NCBI GenBank assembly: GCA_050942745.1
Contig: JBMNNX010000234.1
Span: forward strand, 1-10,596
Length of the DNA: 10,596 nucleotides
From: UBA10939 sp050942745
GTDB lineage: Bacteria; Myxococcota; Myxococcia; Myxococcales; UBA5297
Direction of reading: 5' to 3'
Part shown: one piece after another, positions 1-8,707 of the stretch
How the letters are laid out: the number at the start of each line of letters is the position of its first letter
Numbering within the stretch: the first letter of the stretch is position 1
The notes under the pieces: generated by a model
What the model was told of the DNA's origin: nothing
What the model saw: only the letters and a program-made list of their open reading frames with translations
Database searches by the model: none
Translations under genes and position numbers: made by a program

Positions 1-685
1 AGAGGGCGGCCTGGCGCAGCGCGACGGCCTGATCGCGCTCGAGCACCTTGCCGACGCCGGCCGCCTCCAGGTCGTGGCCGTCGAACCCGGCGTGGGCGCG
101 GCGAAGGATCTCGGCCTCGTCGGCGGTGTCGGGGTAGCCGATGCGGGTCTTCATTAAGAAGCGATCGGTCTGGGCCTCGGGCAGCGGGTAGGTCCCCTCG
201 AGCTCGAGCGGGTTCTGGGTCGCGATGACGAAGAAGTGCCGGCCGAGCGGGTGGGCCTGGCCGTCGATGGTGACCTGGCGCTCCTCCATCGCCTCGAGCA
301 GCGCGGCCTGCGTCTTGGGCGGGGTCCGGTTGATCTCGTCGGCGAGCAGCACCTCGGTGAAGACCGGGCCCTTGGCGAGCTTGAAGGCCTGCTCTTGTGG
401 CCGCCAGATGCTCGTGCCGAGGATGTCGGCGGGCATCAGGTCGGGGGTGAACTGGACGCGGGTGAAGGACAGGTCGAGGCAGCGCGCGAGCGACTTGGCG
501 AGCAGCGTCTTGGCGACGCCGGGCACGCCCTCGAGCAGCACGTGGCCGCCGGCGATGTAGGCGGCGAGCAGCTCGGTGACGGTGGACCGCTGACCGACGA
601 CTGCCTTCGCGATCTCGGCGCGGATCGCGGCGAGCGCGCGCGGGAGCTCGTGTTCGAAACTCAGTTGTGTCGCGGGGATGGACAT
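1..685 (-). CDS. MoxR-family AAA+ ATPase, C-terminus cut by the left window edge
   Basis: The minus strand encodes 228 N-terminal residues of a MoxR-type AAA+ ATPase; the family is usually about 310-350 aa, so roughly a third is missing. Visible motifs are Walker A GVPGVAKT (residues 53-60), Walker B LLADEIN (113-119), sensor-1 ATQNP (155-159), and the TYPLPEAQTDRF stretch (165-176) with the arginine expected in the arginine-finger region. These are diagnostic for MoxR. Family members act as ATP-driven chaperone-like factors, often with a DUF58/VWA partner, in maturing or activating envelope or enzyme complexes. The ATG at 685 begins MSIPATQLSF; no good Shine-Dalgarno precedes it, and no in-frame alternative is better. 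It lies downstream of DUF4129 and DUF4350 genes, the usual company of MoxR, so a DUF58 gene probably follows to the left (inference). Confidence 0.95.
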   Translation of the reverse strand, partial: MSIPATQLSFEHELPRALAAIRAEIAKAVVGQRSTVTELLAAYIAGGHVLLEGVPGVAKTLLAKSLARCLDLSFTRVQFTPDLMPADILGTSIWRPQEQAFKLAKGPVFTEVLLADEINRTPPKTQAALLEAMEERQVTIDGQAHPLGRHFFVIATQNPLELEGTYPLPEAQTDRFLMKTRIGYPDTADEAEILRRAHAGFDGHDLEAAGVGKVLERDQAVALRQAAL

Positions 686-921
686 GGCGCCGGGAGAATA
701 GCACAGAGGCTCGAGAGGCCTGGGACCGCCGTCGTCCGGCGGCGAGCGGGGCGGAACGGGCACGTCGGCCGGAGAAGAGGCTGTGAGGGGCCGCCGTCTC
801 GGCGGCCTGCGTGGCACGCAGCGAAGGAAGCTGGAGCTTCATCCTCCGTCGCTCGCGGCTGAACGGAGAGAAGGACCGCCGGCTGATACCAAGACCCGCC
901 CGCCGCAGACGGCGGCCTTCG
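686..921. other. Hairpin-rich intergenic spacer before the moxR gene
   Basis: This 236-nt stretch has no convincing gene; open frames through it are shadows without recognisable domains. It holds a run of perfect or near-perfect inverted repeats: 789-796 with 800-807 (8-bp stem, 3-nt loop), 807-813 with 815-821 (7 bp around one central base), 827-832 with 835-840 (6 bp, 2-nt loop), and 900-905 with 910-915 (6 bp, 4-nt loop). The first and last hairpins are near-identical to each other in opposite orientation. The stretch could be a terminator or leader region, or a degenerate palindromic repeat element. Confidence 0.5.
900..915 (-). terminator. Possible hairpin terminator after the PsbP-like gene
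   Basis: The arms CCGCCG (900-905) and CGGCGG (910-915) enclose a 4-nt loop and lie 6 nt past the TGA (922-924) of the minus-strand gene. Read on the minus strand, the stem is followed by GCGGGTCTTGG, not by a clean U-tract, so intrinsic termination is uncertain. It may instead be one arm of a repeat pair with the hairpin at 789-807. Confidence 0.3.
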
Positions 922-1530
922 TCACCGCGCCGGGTGCGAGTCGATGCCGCGGACACTGCTCGCGAACTCGTCGCAGACCACGCGCATGACCGCGGCCCGC
1001 TCGGCCGGGGCCTCGCAAGATAGGACAACGGCGTTGGAGCGCACGGGGACGACATAGCGCCGGATGAGGGCTCGATCGGGCGCGAGGGCCTCGGTCCAGG
1101 CAACCCCGGCGATGCGCCCGCGGTTGACGAGCCGCTCGTCGGGACCGAGCAGGCGATGCTCCGAGACCGCGGTTCCTAGAAAAGGCCCTCGGAGCGAGAT
1201 GACGCAGGTGCCGCTTGCCGGCGAGGCGCTTGGCCAGTCGATGAACGGGCCGCGAAGCTCGAAGGGCCAGCTCGCGTCGCGAGGCTCGGTCTCGAGGCGG
1301 AAGTTGGGAGGGACGGGCAGCTCGATGCCGAGCGCGCGGATCTTCCAGCCGGCGCCGGAGTTGCCAGCGGCACGGCCACTCGCGGTGGATACGTGCGGGC
1401 GAGCGGGCGCGAGGTGAGCCTTCGGGGAGAAGCGCCGCGGTGAATCGCTGGGCAACAGAGCGACCAGCGCGATGGCGGCGAGCGCGAGCAGAGCGCCGCG
1501 GCAAATCGCCGCGCCGCGGTCGGGTGCCAT
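922..1530 (-). CDS. Small membrane-anchored protein, possibly PsbP/DUF1795-like
   Basis: A 202-aa protein with one N-terminal hydrophobic segment (about residues 12-26), a low-complexity Pro/Ala/Ser linker (30-60) and a soluble domain of about 135 residues. It probably acts outside the cytoplasmic membrane, tethered or secreted. The soluble part runs from GWKIRALGIELPVPPNF through RRYVVPVRSNAVVLSC (157-172) to a terminal helix ending in DEFASSVR. That pattern, an early amphipathic strand then 'valuable-to-measure then helix', recalls the DcrB/PsbP/DUF1795 fold; this is an inference from pattern, not a firm family call. It sits between the DUF4350 and MoxR genes, where many MoxR clusters have no extra gene. 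The ATG at 1530 has no clear Shine-Dalgarno. Codon use is the usual GC-rich pattern. The overlapping longer minus frame (839-1744) has arginine-rich shadow composition, so I prefer this one. Confidence 0.72.
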   Translation of the reverse strand: MAPDRGAAICRGALLALAAIALVALLPSDSPRRFSPKAHLAPARPHVSTASGRAAGNSGAGWKIRALGIELPVPPNFRLETEPRDASWPFELRGPFIDWPSASPASGTCVISLRGPFLGTAVSEHRLLGPDERLVNRGRIAGVAWTEALAPDRALIRRYVVPVRSNAVVLSCEAPAERAAVMRVVCDEFASSVRGIDSHPAR

Positions 1531-1693
1531 ACAGCAAGAGTGCGGTGCGGTGGCGCGCGCGGCGACAAAGCGGACGGACGAGCAGGAGCTCGAATGCGCT
1601 GATCCTCAAGCCCCGGTCAGCGAGAGGGCGGGCGCGCGATTGGCGGGTGGAGGTCCGAACGCCGCGTGGGCTGCGGCGAGCTCGGGCCAGAGT

Positions 1694-1720
1694 GCGATCG
1701 GGTATTTCGGCATCGATCGC
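1694..1720 (-). terminator. Inverted repeat after DUF4350, possible terminator
   Basis: Perfect 7-bp arms GCGATCG (1694-1700) and CGATCGC (1714-1720) surround a 13-nt loop, about 85 nt past the DUF4350 stop codon. There is no U-tract. It could end or attenuate the upstream operon, or be an operator for the downstream gene. Confidence 0.25.
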
Positions 1721-1734
1721 CGGGGCCTGCGAGG

Positions 1735-1811
1735 CCGGGCGCATTGCCAGGCGCCCCTACCGCCGACGCGCCGGGCCCCGCGACCGGGCGCATTGGCACG
1801 CGCTCCTACCG
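1735..1811 (-). repeat. Two direct copies of a 28-bp repeat, one containing the DUF4350 stop codon
   Basis: Copy 1 (1735-1762) and copy 2 (1784-1811) both begin CCGGGCGCATTG and end in CTACCG on the plus strand; 25 of 28 bases match and the starts are 49 nt apart. Each has GGGCGC/GCGCCC-like self-complementarity, so it can fold. On the minus strand they read as TAGG(G/A)GCG-type units, resembling the short dispersed palindromic repeats common in GC-rich genomes. The TAG stop of the DUF4350 gene (1806-1808) lies inside copy 2, so the repeat supplies the gene's end. Confidence 0.6.
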
Positions 1812-3014
1812 AAGCTCCCGCTCGAACAGGGCGAAGTCGCGCGAGAGCTCGGCGAGCTCGTCGGGAGTCGCGCCGGCCTGCTCCGCGGTGCGGGCGCGCC
1901 GGACGAGCTGCAGGTAGCGCTGCTCGGGGATGCCGGCGCGCGCGCGCAACCTCCGAGCGACCTCGAGATCGTCGAGCGAGGCGCTTATCGCGAGCTTCTC
2001 GAACAGCGCGAGGCGCAGCGAGCGGTAGAGCTCGCCGCACAGCTCGCCGTCGACGCTCGCGCGGCCGTAGAGGTGGGCGACCTGCTCGAGGTACTCGGCC
2101 TGTGAGCGGCGGCGCGCGGCCCTGAGCGGCCGCGGCGCGCCCAGGCGCCTGCCCACCGCGAGCGCGAGCACTCCGGCGCAGAGGAGGAGCTGGAGCATCG
2201 CGGGGCCGAACGCGGCCAGGAATCCCCTGCCGGCGGGCGCTTCCTCGGTGTGGTGGAACTCGTCGAAGTAGAGGCGCCCGCGCGCGGCGAGGTTGAGCCA
2301 CAAGCGCAGGTTGTCGCCGAGGGCGAGCCTGCGGTTCTCGGCGAGGTCGGAGCCCGCGAGGACCACGATCTCGCCCTCGCCGACCGGCAGGCCGAGGACG
2401 AAGGCCGTCTTGTCCACCCCCGCGAGCGCCTTGGCCGGGCCCAGCGCGGTCTCCAGGCCGTCGTCGGCCGCAACGCGCAGGCTGCGCACTCCGGCGAGCG
2501 GTCCTCCGGGCAGCCACGGTGTCGCGTCGGCGCCCGTCGGGTCGCGCGGCTCGGACTGCCGCTCGAGCAGCTTGCGCAGGCCGTGATCGAGCGCCTCGGT
2601 CTCGAGCAGCGGCGCGGGGCGCGGACCGGTCTCCCAGCGCAACTTCAGCTCGGTCTCGATGTACTGGGTGCGAACGCGCCGGGGCACGGCGTAGACGAAG
2701 GTGCCGCCCGCCTCGACCCAGGCCCGGAGCGACTTCCACTCCTCGGGCGTGACGAGGCGGCGGGTGGGCGCGAGCGAGACGATGATCTTGGCATCGGCCG
2801 GCAACTGGCCGAACGGCTCGCGCAGCACGCCCGGCGCGTGGCCGGTCTCGACGAGATAGGTGTAGAGCGCTTGGGCGCCCCGCGCGGTCGGGTTGTCGAT
2901 GCTGGGGATGGGCGACTGGAGCCGGCGCGTCTCGCTGCTGCGCAGGGCGATGGCGCTGCCCGCCACGAGGGCGAGCGCGACGGCGTAGAGGATGAGCAGG
3001 CGGGCGCGGCTCAT
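1806..3014 (-). CDS. DUF4350 domain protein of a MoxR-type cluster
   Basis: A 402-aa protein with an N-terminal membrane helix (about 7-24), a large extracytoplasmic part, a second helix (about 268-287) and a charged cytoplasmic tail. The DUF4350 signature is clear: SIDNPTARGAQALYTYL (38-54), a hydrophobic strand with TPEEWKSLRAWVEAGG (89-104), then VVLAGSDLAENRRLALGDN (217-235) and YFDEFHHTEEA (249-259). Family members are linked genomically to MoxR and DUF4129; the biochemical role is unknown. The start was chosen because its ATG overlaps the upstream TGA as ATGA (3011-3014) with GGAGG four bases before it; the frame is open further back to 3776, but that part is arginine-rich shadow inside the DUF4129 gene. 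Translational coupling to the gene upstream is likely. The stop lies in a short repeat (1784-1811). Confidence 0.9.
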   Translation of the reverse strand: MSRARLLILYAVALALVAGSAIALRSSETRRLQSPIPSIDNPTARGAQALYTYLVETGHAPGVLREPFGQLPADAKIIVSLAPTRRLVTPEEWKSLRAWVEAGGTFVYAVPRRVRTQYIETELKLRWETGPRPAPLLETEALDHGLRKLLERQSEPRDPTGADATPWLPGGPLAGVRSLRVAADDGLETALGPAKALAGVDKTAFVLGLPVGEGEIVVLAGSDLAENRRLALGDNLRLWLNLAARGRLYFDEFHHTEEAPAGRGFLAAFGPAMLQLLLCAGVLALAVGRRLGAPRPLRAARRRSQAEYLEQVAHLYGRASVDGELCGELYRSLRLALFEKLAISASLDDLEVARRLRARAGIPEQRYLQLVRRARTAEQAGATPDELAELSRDFALFERELR

Positions 3015-4006
3015 GCGTCCTCCGCCCGCGCGCGCGCGTCGGCGCTCGCTCTGTCGCGAAGCGTCGCCACCTTCGCGGCGAAGTCGCGGGCCTCGGCCTC
3101 GCTGACCGGCCGCAGGCTGTACCAGGCGCGGTCGTACCAGTCGACGAGCGCGCCCGTCTCCTCGGAGAGCGCGGCCGAGCCGCCGCGCTCGGCGATGTGG
3201 AGGGCGACCTCGCGGTTGGTCGCCGCGCGTCCGGGGGCGGCGAGCCGCAGGCGCTCGAGCGTCGCGAGCAGCGCGAGCAGGCACAGCCGGATGGCCTCGC
3301 GGCCGTCGCCGCCCGACAGCGCCTGCGCCGCGCGCGCCTCGTAGCGCTTCGGGTCGTCGAGGACGATGGGGCCCTCGAGCGCGACCGCGCGCGCCCTGGC
3401 GCGCCGGCGCAAGGTGAGCCGGGCGAGCCGGAGGGCGAGCCATGCGGCGAGCAGGCAGGCGGCCGTGAGGAAGAGGGTGCGCACGGAGAGGGCGACGCTC
3501 TGGACCTGCCGGCTCGTCGCCAGCACGTCGCGCAGCCAGGTGCGGATGCGCTCGAGCAGGCGCAGCAGGAAGCCCTCGTCGCGCCCCCGTAGCTCGTACT
3601 CGGGGCGGGAGAGGATCTCGAGGAGCTTCGCCTTGTCGGCCGCGCCGGCCGCCGGGGCCGGGGTCGCGAGGTGGCGGCAGGTCTCGTACAGGCGATCGGC
3701 GGCGAGCTCGGCGACCGCGGCGACGCGGGCGGGCTCGGTCGCCTCCTTGAGCTCGGCGCGCGCGTGCTCGGTCCACCGCGGGCGCAAGCGGACCCCGTCC
3801 ACTTCGTAGGCGCCGAGGACGGACGCCGCCTCGAGGACCGACTCGACCTCGGCGACGCCCTCGGAGAGCGGGCGCGACCCGACGCCGCTCGCGACCTCGT
3901 CGGCGCGCGCCGCGAGCTCGGCGCAGCGATCGAGCGCGGGCTCGGCCCTGGCGGTTGCGGCCGGCAGCGCGAGCGCGAGGAGCAGCAGTGGCAGAGGCGC
4001 GTTCAC
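3011..4006 (-). CDS. DUF4129 domain membrane protein of a MoxR-type cluster
   Basis: A 331-aa protein. Residues 1-21 (MNAPLPLLLLALALPAATARA) are a typical cleavable signal peptide. A helical, charged extracytoplasmic domain follows (about 22-170), then one membrane helix (about 174-197) and a cytoplasmic DUF4129 domain (about 222-311). Diagnostic features of the last are the GDGREAIRLCLLALLATLERL helix (233-253), TNREV (263-267) and YDRAWYSLRPVSEAEARDF (291-309). DUF4129 proteins commonly accompany MoxR ATPases and DUF4350; a bitopic linker between a cytoplasmic ATPase and the envelope is a plausible role (inference). The start is GTG at 4004-4006, overlapping the previous stop as GTGA, with no separate Shine-Dalgarno, so translation probably depends on coupling. 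The end overlaps the DUF4350 start by 4 nt. Confidence 0.9.
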   Translation of the reverse strand: MNAPLPLLLLALALPAATARAEPALDRCAELAARADEVASGVGSRPLSEGVAEVESVLEAASVLGAYEVDGVRLRPRWTEHARAELKEATEPARVAAVAELAADRLYETCRHLATPAPAAGAADKAKLLEILSRPEYELRGRDEGFLLRLLERIRTWLRDVLATSRQVQSVALSVRTLFLTAACLLAAWLALRLARLTLRRRARARAVALEGPIVLDDPKRYEARAAQALSGGDGREAIRLCLLALLATLERLRLAAPGRAATNREVALHIAERGGSAALSEETGALVDWYDRAWYSLRPVSEAEARDFAAKVATLRDRASADARARAEDA

Positions 4007-5064
4007 CGATTCGGGTTCGGGGCGACGTGGGAGGCGAGGAACTCGAGGTCGAAGCCTTCGCGTTTGATGCGCACGTCGAAGTAGAAAACGATGGTCGCGA
4101 GCAGGCCGTACGGGGCCACCGCGGTCTGGCAGAAGACCGCGAACGCCTCGACCGGCAGCATCGCCCAGAGCGGGACGAGGCTGGGGTCGAAGCTCTCGGG
4201 GTTGAACGGCGAGACGTCGAAGGCCGCGTAGACGAGGTAGGACGGCAGGCTGGCGACGATAGCCACCGAGACGGAGATGAAGAAGGTGACCGCGAGGACT
4301 ATCGACGCGCGCACCTTGCAGTTGTCGAAGAAGGTCGGCCCGACCCGCCCGGCCATCAGCCGGGCGCTGCGGCGCAGGGCGCGCACGAAGGAGAGCCTCT
4401 CGATCATCACCACCTCAGTGACGAGCGCGTAGCGCAGCATCAGGTAGAGGCCGACGACGAGCAGCGCGCCGAAGACGGCGAGCAGGCCGACGACCGTGGC
4501 GGCGATGCGGGCCCCGGGCGACCCGAAGGCGAGGAAGCCCGCGGCGATGAGCCCGGCCCCTGGGGCGGTCGACAGCGCGAGCAGCAGGCTCGTCCAGAGG
4601 CTGAGCAGCAGGAAGGTGCCGAGGACCTGGGGCGCGCGGGCGAACGCTTCGCGCAGGGCGCGGCCCGGCTCGATGCGCTCGCCGAGAAAGCCGCGCGCGG
4701 CGCCGGTCGCGAGGGCGGCGACCGCGAGCTGATAGAGCGCCAGGGAGACGACGCCGAGGGCGGCCGCGCCGCCGAAGAACCAAGCGAGCTGCTCGCCGTC
4801 CGGCAGGACGCCGCGGAAGGCGCCGGGGCGGGCGAGGGCCGGGGCCTTCTGCTGCATCAAGGTCTGGAAGGCCTTCTGCACCGCGTACATCGGCGCATGG
4901 AAGGCGAGCATCACGGTGAACAGCCGCAGGAAGTTCGAACGGAACAGCCCGAGCGCGCGGTCGAGGATCTCGCCCATTGTCATCGGCCGCAGCGGCGGCA
5001 GCGCGGGCGAGCTGCGCGGCGCGGGATCGGGAACCGCGGGGGCGGTGGCAAGCGGGGTCTGCAA
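4003..5064 (-). CDS. Polytopic membrane protein, GPDP-phosphodiesterase membrane-domain/DUF975-like
   Basis: A 353-aa protein with a Pro/Ala-rich cytoplasmic leader (1-27) and about six or seven membrane segments (near 47-63, 95-124, 147-167, 188-212, 255-276, 300-328). Two features match the family of glycerophosphodiester-phosphodiesterase membrane domains and related uncharacterised proteins: the entry MGEILDRALGLFRSNF (30-45) and the exit FYFDVRIKREGFDLEFLA (327-344). No phosphodiesterase catalytic domain is attached, so no enzymatic function is claimed. Such proteins often sit at the head of DUF4129/MoxR clusters. The start is TTG at 5062-5064, backed by AAGGAG seven bases upstream; a later ATG (residue 28) is the alternative and would drop only the leader. 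It is the first gene of a tightly coupled set, with 4-nt overlap to DUF4129. Confidence 0.85.
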   Translation of the reverse strand: MQTPLATAPAVPDPAPRSSPALPPLRPMTMGEILDRALGLFRSNFLRLFTVMLAFHAPMYAVQKAFQTLMQQKAPALARPGAFRGVLPDGEQLAWFFGGAAALGVVSLALYQLAVAALATGAARGFLGERIEPGRALREAFARAPQVLGTFLLLSLWTSLLLALSTAPGAGLIAAGFLAFGSPGARIAATVVGLLAVFGALLVVGLYLMLRYALVTEVVMIERLSFVRALRRSARLMAGRVGPTFFDNCKVRASIVLAVTFFISVSVAIVASLPSYLVYAAFDVSPFNPESFDPSLVPLWAMLPVEAFAVFCQTAVAPYGLLATIVFYFDVRIKREGFDLEFLASHVAPNPNR

Positions 5065-5071
5065 ACCGTGG

Positions 5072-5077
5072 CTCCTT
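5072..5077 (-). promoter_or_regulatory. Strong Shine-Dalgarno deciding a TTG start
   Basis: On the minus strand AAGGAG (5072-5077) is followed by a 7-nt spacer and TTG at 5062-5064. No ATG or GTG lies at a suitable distance, which supports the rare TTG as the initiator of the membrane-protein gene. Confidence 0.7.
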
Positions 5078-5166
5078 CAGTCTTGGGGCCTCTCCTCGGG
5101 GCGGCGTCGCGATGGCTGGGGCATAGTGGGCCGAAAAGGCGGCGGCGATGCAAGCGGCTCTGTACA

Positions 5167-5185
5167 CCGGCGCGCATTGCCCGGC
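5167..5185 (-). repeat. Possible degenerate third copy of the 28-bp repeat (half only)
   Basis: The plus strand here reads CCGGCGCGCATTGCCCGGC, close to the first 19 bases of the copies at 1735 and 1784, with one inserted base and one substitution. The other half is not recognisable. It lies upstream of the TTG-started gene in the divergent intergenic region. The match is short enough to be chance. Confidence 0.25.
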
Positions 5186-5246
5186 AGGACGACTTCTCCT
5201 CCGCCGCCGGCGGCCGTGAGGGGCGAGGCTCGGGCCCCCCGGCGCC

Positions 5247-5276
5247 TTGACCGTTGAGAGGGCGCGCCCCTAGCAT
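5247..5276 (+). promoter_or_regulatory. Candidate sigma-70-type promoter of the Crp/Fnr gene
   Basis: TTGACC (5247-5252) and TAGCAT (5271-5276) are separated by 18 nt and end 27 nt before the ATG. The -35 matches consensus at 5 of 6 bases and the -10 at 4 of 6. The spacer contains a perfect 10-bp palindrome GGGCGCGCCC (5260-5269), a possible operator. No TGTGA-N6-TCACA-type Crp site is seen, so autoregulation is not supported by the sequence. Confidence 0.45.
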
Positions 5277-5303
5277 CGACCGCACAACACTTGCGGAGGG
5301 TTC

Positions 5304-5993
5304 ATGGACCAGCGCGAGATGCTCAGGCGCGTCTCGATCTTCGCTGACCTCGAGGAAGCGGCCCTCGTGAGCATCGCGCGCCTGGTGTCCGAGCGGCGCT
5401 ATCCCAAGGACAGCGTGATCGTCGGTCAGGAGGACCCCGGCGACTCGCTGTTCGTGGTCTCGCGGGGCAAGGTGAAGGTCGTCCTCTACGGCCGCTCGGG
5501 TCGCGAGGTCATCCTCTCGATCTTCAAGCCGGGCGATTTCTTCGGCGAGATGTCGCTGCTCGACAACCAGCCGCGCAGCGCCAACGTGATCGCCGTCGAG
5601 GACTCCACGCTGCTGACGCTCGAGCGCAGGGCCTTCGCCGCGCACCTCGAGCAGTATCCGCGGACCGCGCTGCACATCCTGGCGGAGATGAGCCGCAGGC
5701 TGCGGCGCGCCGACGCGGTGATAGGCAACCTCGCGCTGCTCGACGTCTACGGGCGCGTCGCGCGCTTCTTGCGCGAGCTGGCGGAGAACGAGGGCGAGCG
5801 CATCGACGGCGCGGTCGTCATCCGGCAGCGGCCCACGCAGCAGGAGATCGCCTCGATGGTCGGCACCTCCCGGGAGACGGTCTCGCGCGCGCTCTCGGAG
5901 TTCCAGCGCCGGGGCTTTCTCGAGATGGTCGGGCGCAAGATAGTGCTGCGCTCGCGGTTCGTGGCCGACGACGACAGCTCGTCGAAGCTGTAG
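5304..5993 (+). CDS. Crp/Fnr-family transcriptional regulator
   Basis: A 229-aa protein with the full family layout. The cyclic-nucleotide-binding beta-roll spans about 8-125, with the phosphate-binding cassette FGEMSLLDNQPRSA (80-93; E82, R91 and S92 at the cAMP-contact positions of Crp). The dimerisation helix is about 112-145, and a winged helix-turn-helix lies near 178-205 (TQQEIASMVGTSRETVSRAL) with the SRETVSR recognition-helix core of Crp. There is no cysteine anywhere, which excludes an Fnr-type iron-sulfur or DNR-type haem-Cys sensor. The kept RSA motif makes a cyclic nucleotide or similar ligand plausible but unproven. The ATG is preceded by GGAGG at a short distance (4 nt) and by a candidate promoter. 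It is divergent from the MoxR-cluster head gene and convergent with the histidine kinase; either could be a target, but this is only position-based. Confidence 0.95.
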   Translation: MDQREMLRRVSIFADLEEAALVSIARLVSERRYPKDSVIVGQEDPGDSLFVVSRGKVKVVLYGRSGREVILSIFKPGDFFGEMSLLDNQPRSANVIAVEDSTLLTLERRAFAAHLEQYPRTALHILAEMSRRLRRADAVIGNLALLDVYGRVARFLRELAENEGERIDGAVVIRQRPTQQEIASMVGTSRETVSRALSEFQRRGFLEMVGRKIVLRSRFVADDDSSSKL

Positions 5994-5996
5994 CCC

Positions 5997-6054
5997 GAGG
6001 CGAGCGCGCGCCGCGAGTTGGACGGGCAGCCGAGGGGCGCGACCGCGCGAAGCC

Positions 6055-6056
<2 letters not shown>
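5997..6056. terminator. Inverted repeat between convergent genes, possible bidirectional terminator
   Basis: The left arm GAGGC-GAG-CGCGCG (5997-6010) can pair with CGCGCG-AA-GCCTC (6044-6056), leaving a 33-nt loop. It fills the 61-nt gap between the Crp/Fnr stop (5993) and the kinase stop (6055), as expected for a shared terminator. There is no U-tract on either strand, so the call is weak. Confidence 0.3.
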
Positions 6057-8625
<2,569 letters not shown>

Positions 8626-8641
8626 GCGGTGGTTCCAGCCC

Positions 8642-8700
8642 CCGAGCGCTCGGTCTCGGTCTGGGAGAGACCAGGCGGACGGGCGGGGCGGGGCCCGCCC
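8642..8700 (-). repeat. Palindrome cluster between the lipoprotein and kinase genes
   Basis: Three inverted repeats sit side by side in an 82-nt gap: the perfect 12-bp palindrome CCGAGCGCTCGG (8642-8653), GGTCTC/GAGACC (8652-8657 with 8667-8672), and GGGCGGG/CCCGCCC (8686-8692 with 8694-8700). The last begins 8 nt past the lipoprotein stop and could terminate or attenuate that transcript. The first, 17 nt before the kinase GTG, could be an operator. Confidence 0.4.
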
Positions 8701-8707
8701 TCCGAAT

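Noticed and set aside
1498..1515. A near-match (16 of 18) between 1498-1515 and 9270-9287 around CAAATCGCCGC
   Set aside because: One copy is within the coding start of the PsbP-like gene, the match is short and GC-rich, and no third copy was noticed; chance is the simpler view.
839..1744. A 301-codon minus frame and a 377-codon minus frame (1606-2739)
   Set aside because: Both have arginine-rich shadow composition and overlap genes with recognisable signal, membrane or domain features in another frame.
3015..3776. N-terminal extension of the DUF4350 frame back to 3776
   Set aside because: It lies wholly inside the DUF4129 gene and gives an Arg/Pro-rich shadow; the ATGA overlap with a Shine-Dalgarno at 3014 is a far better start.
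3955..5250. A 431-codon plus-strand frame opposite the DUF975-like and DUF4129 genes
   Set aside because: The charged, low-complexity product lacks any motif, while the minus strand has membrane segments and coupled starts.
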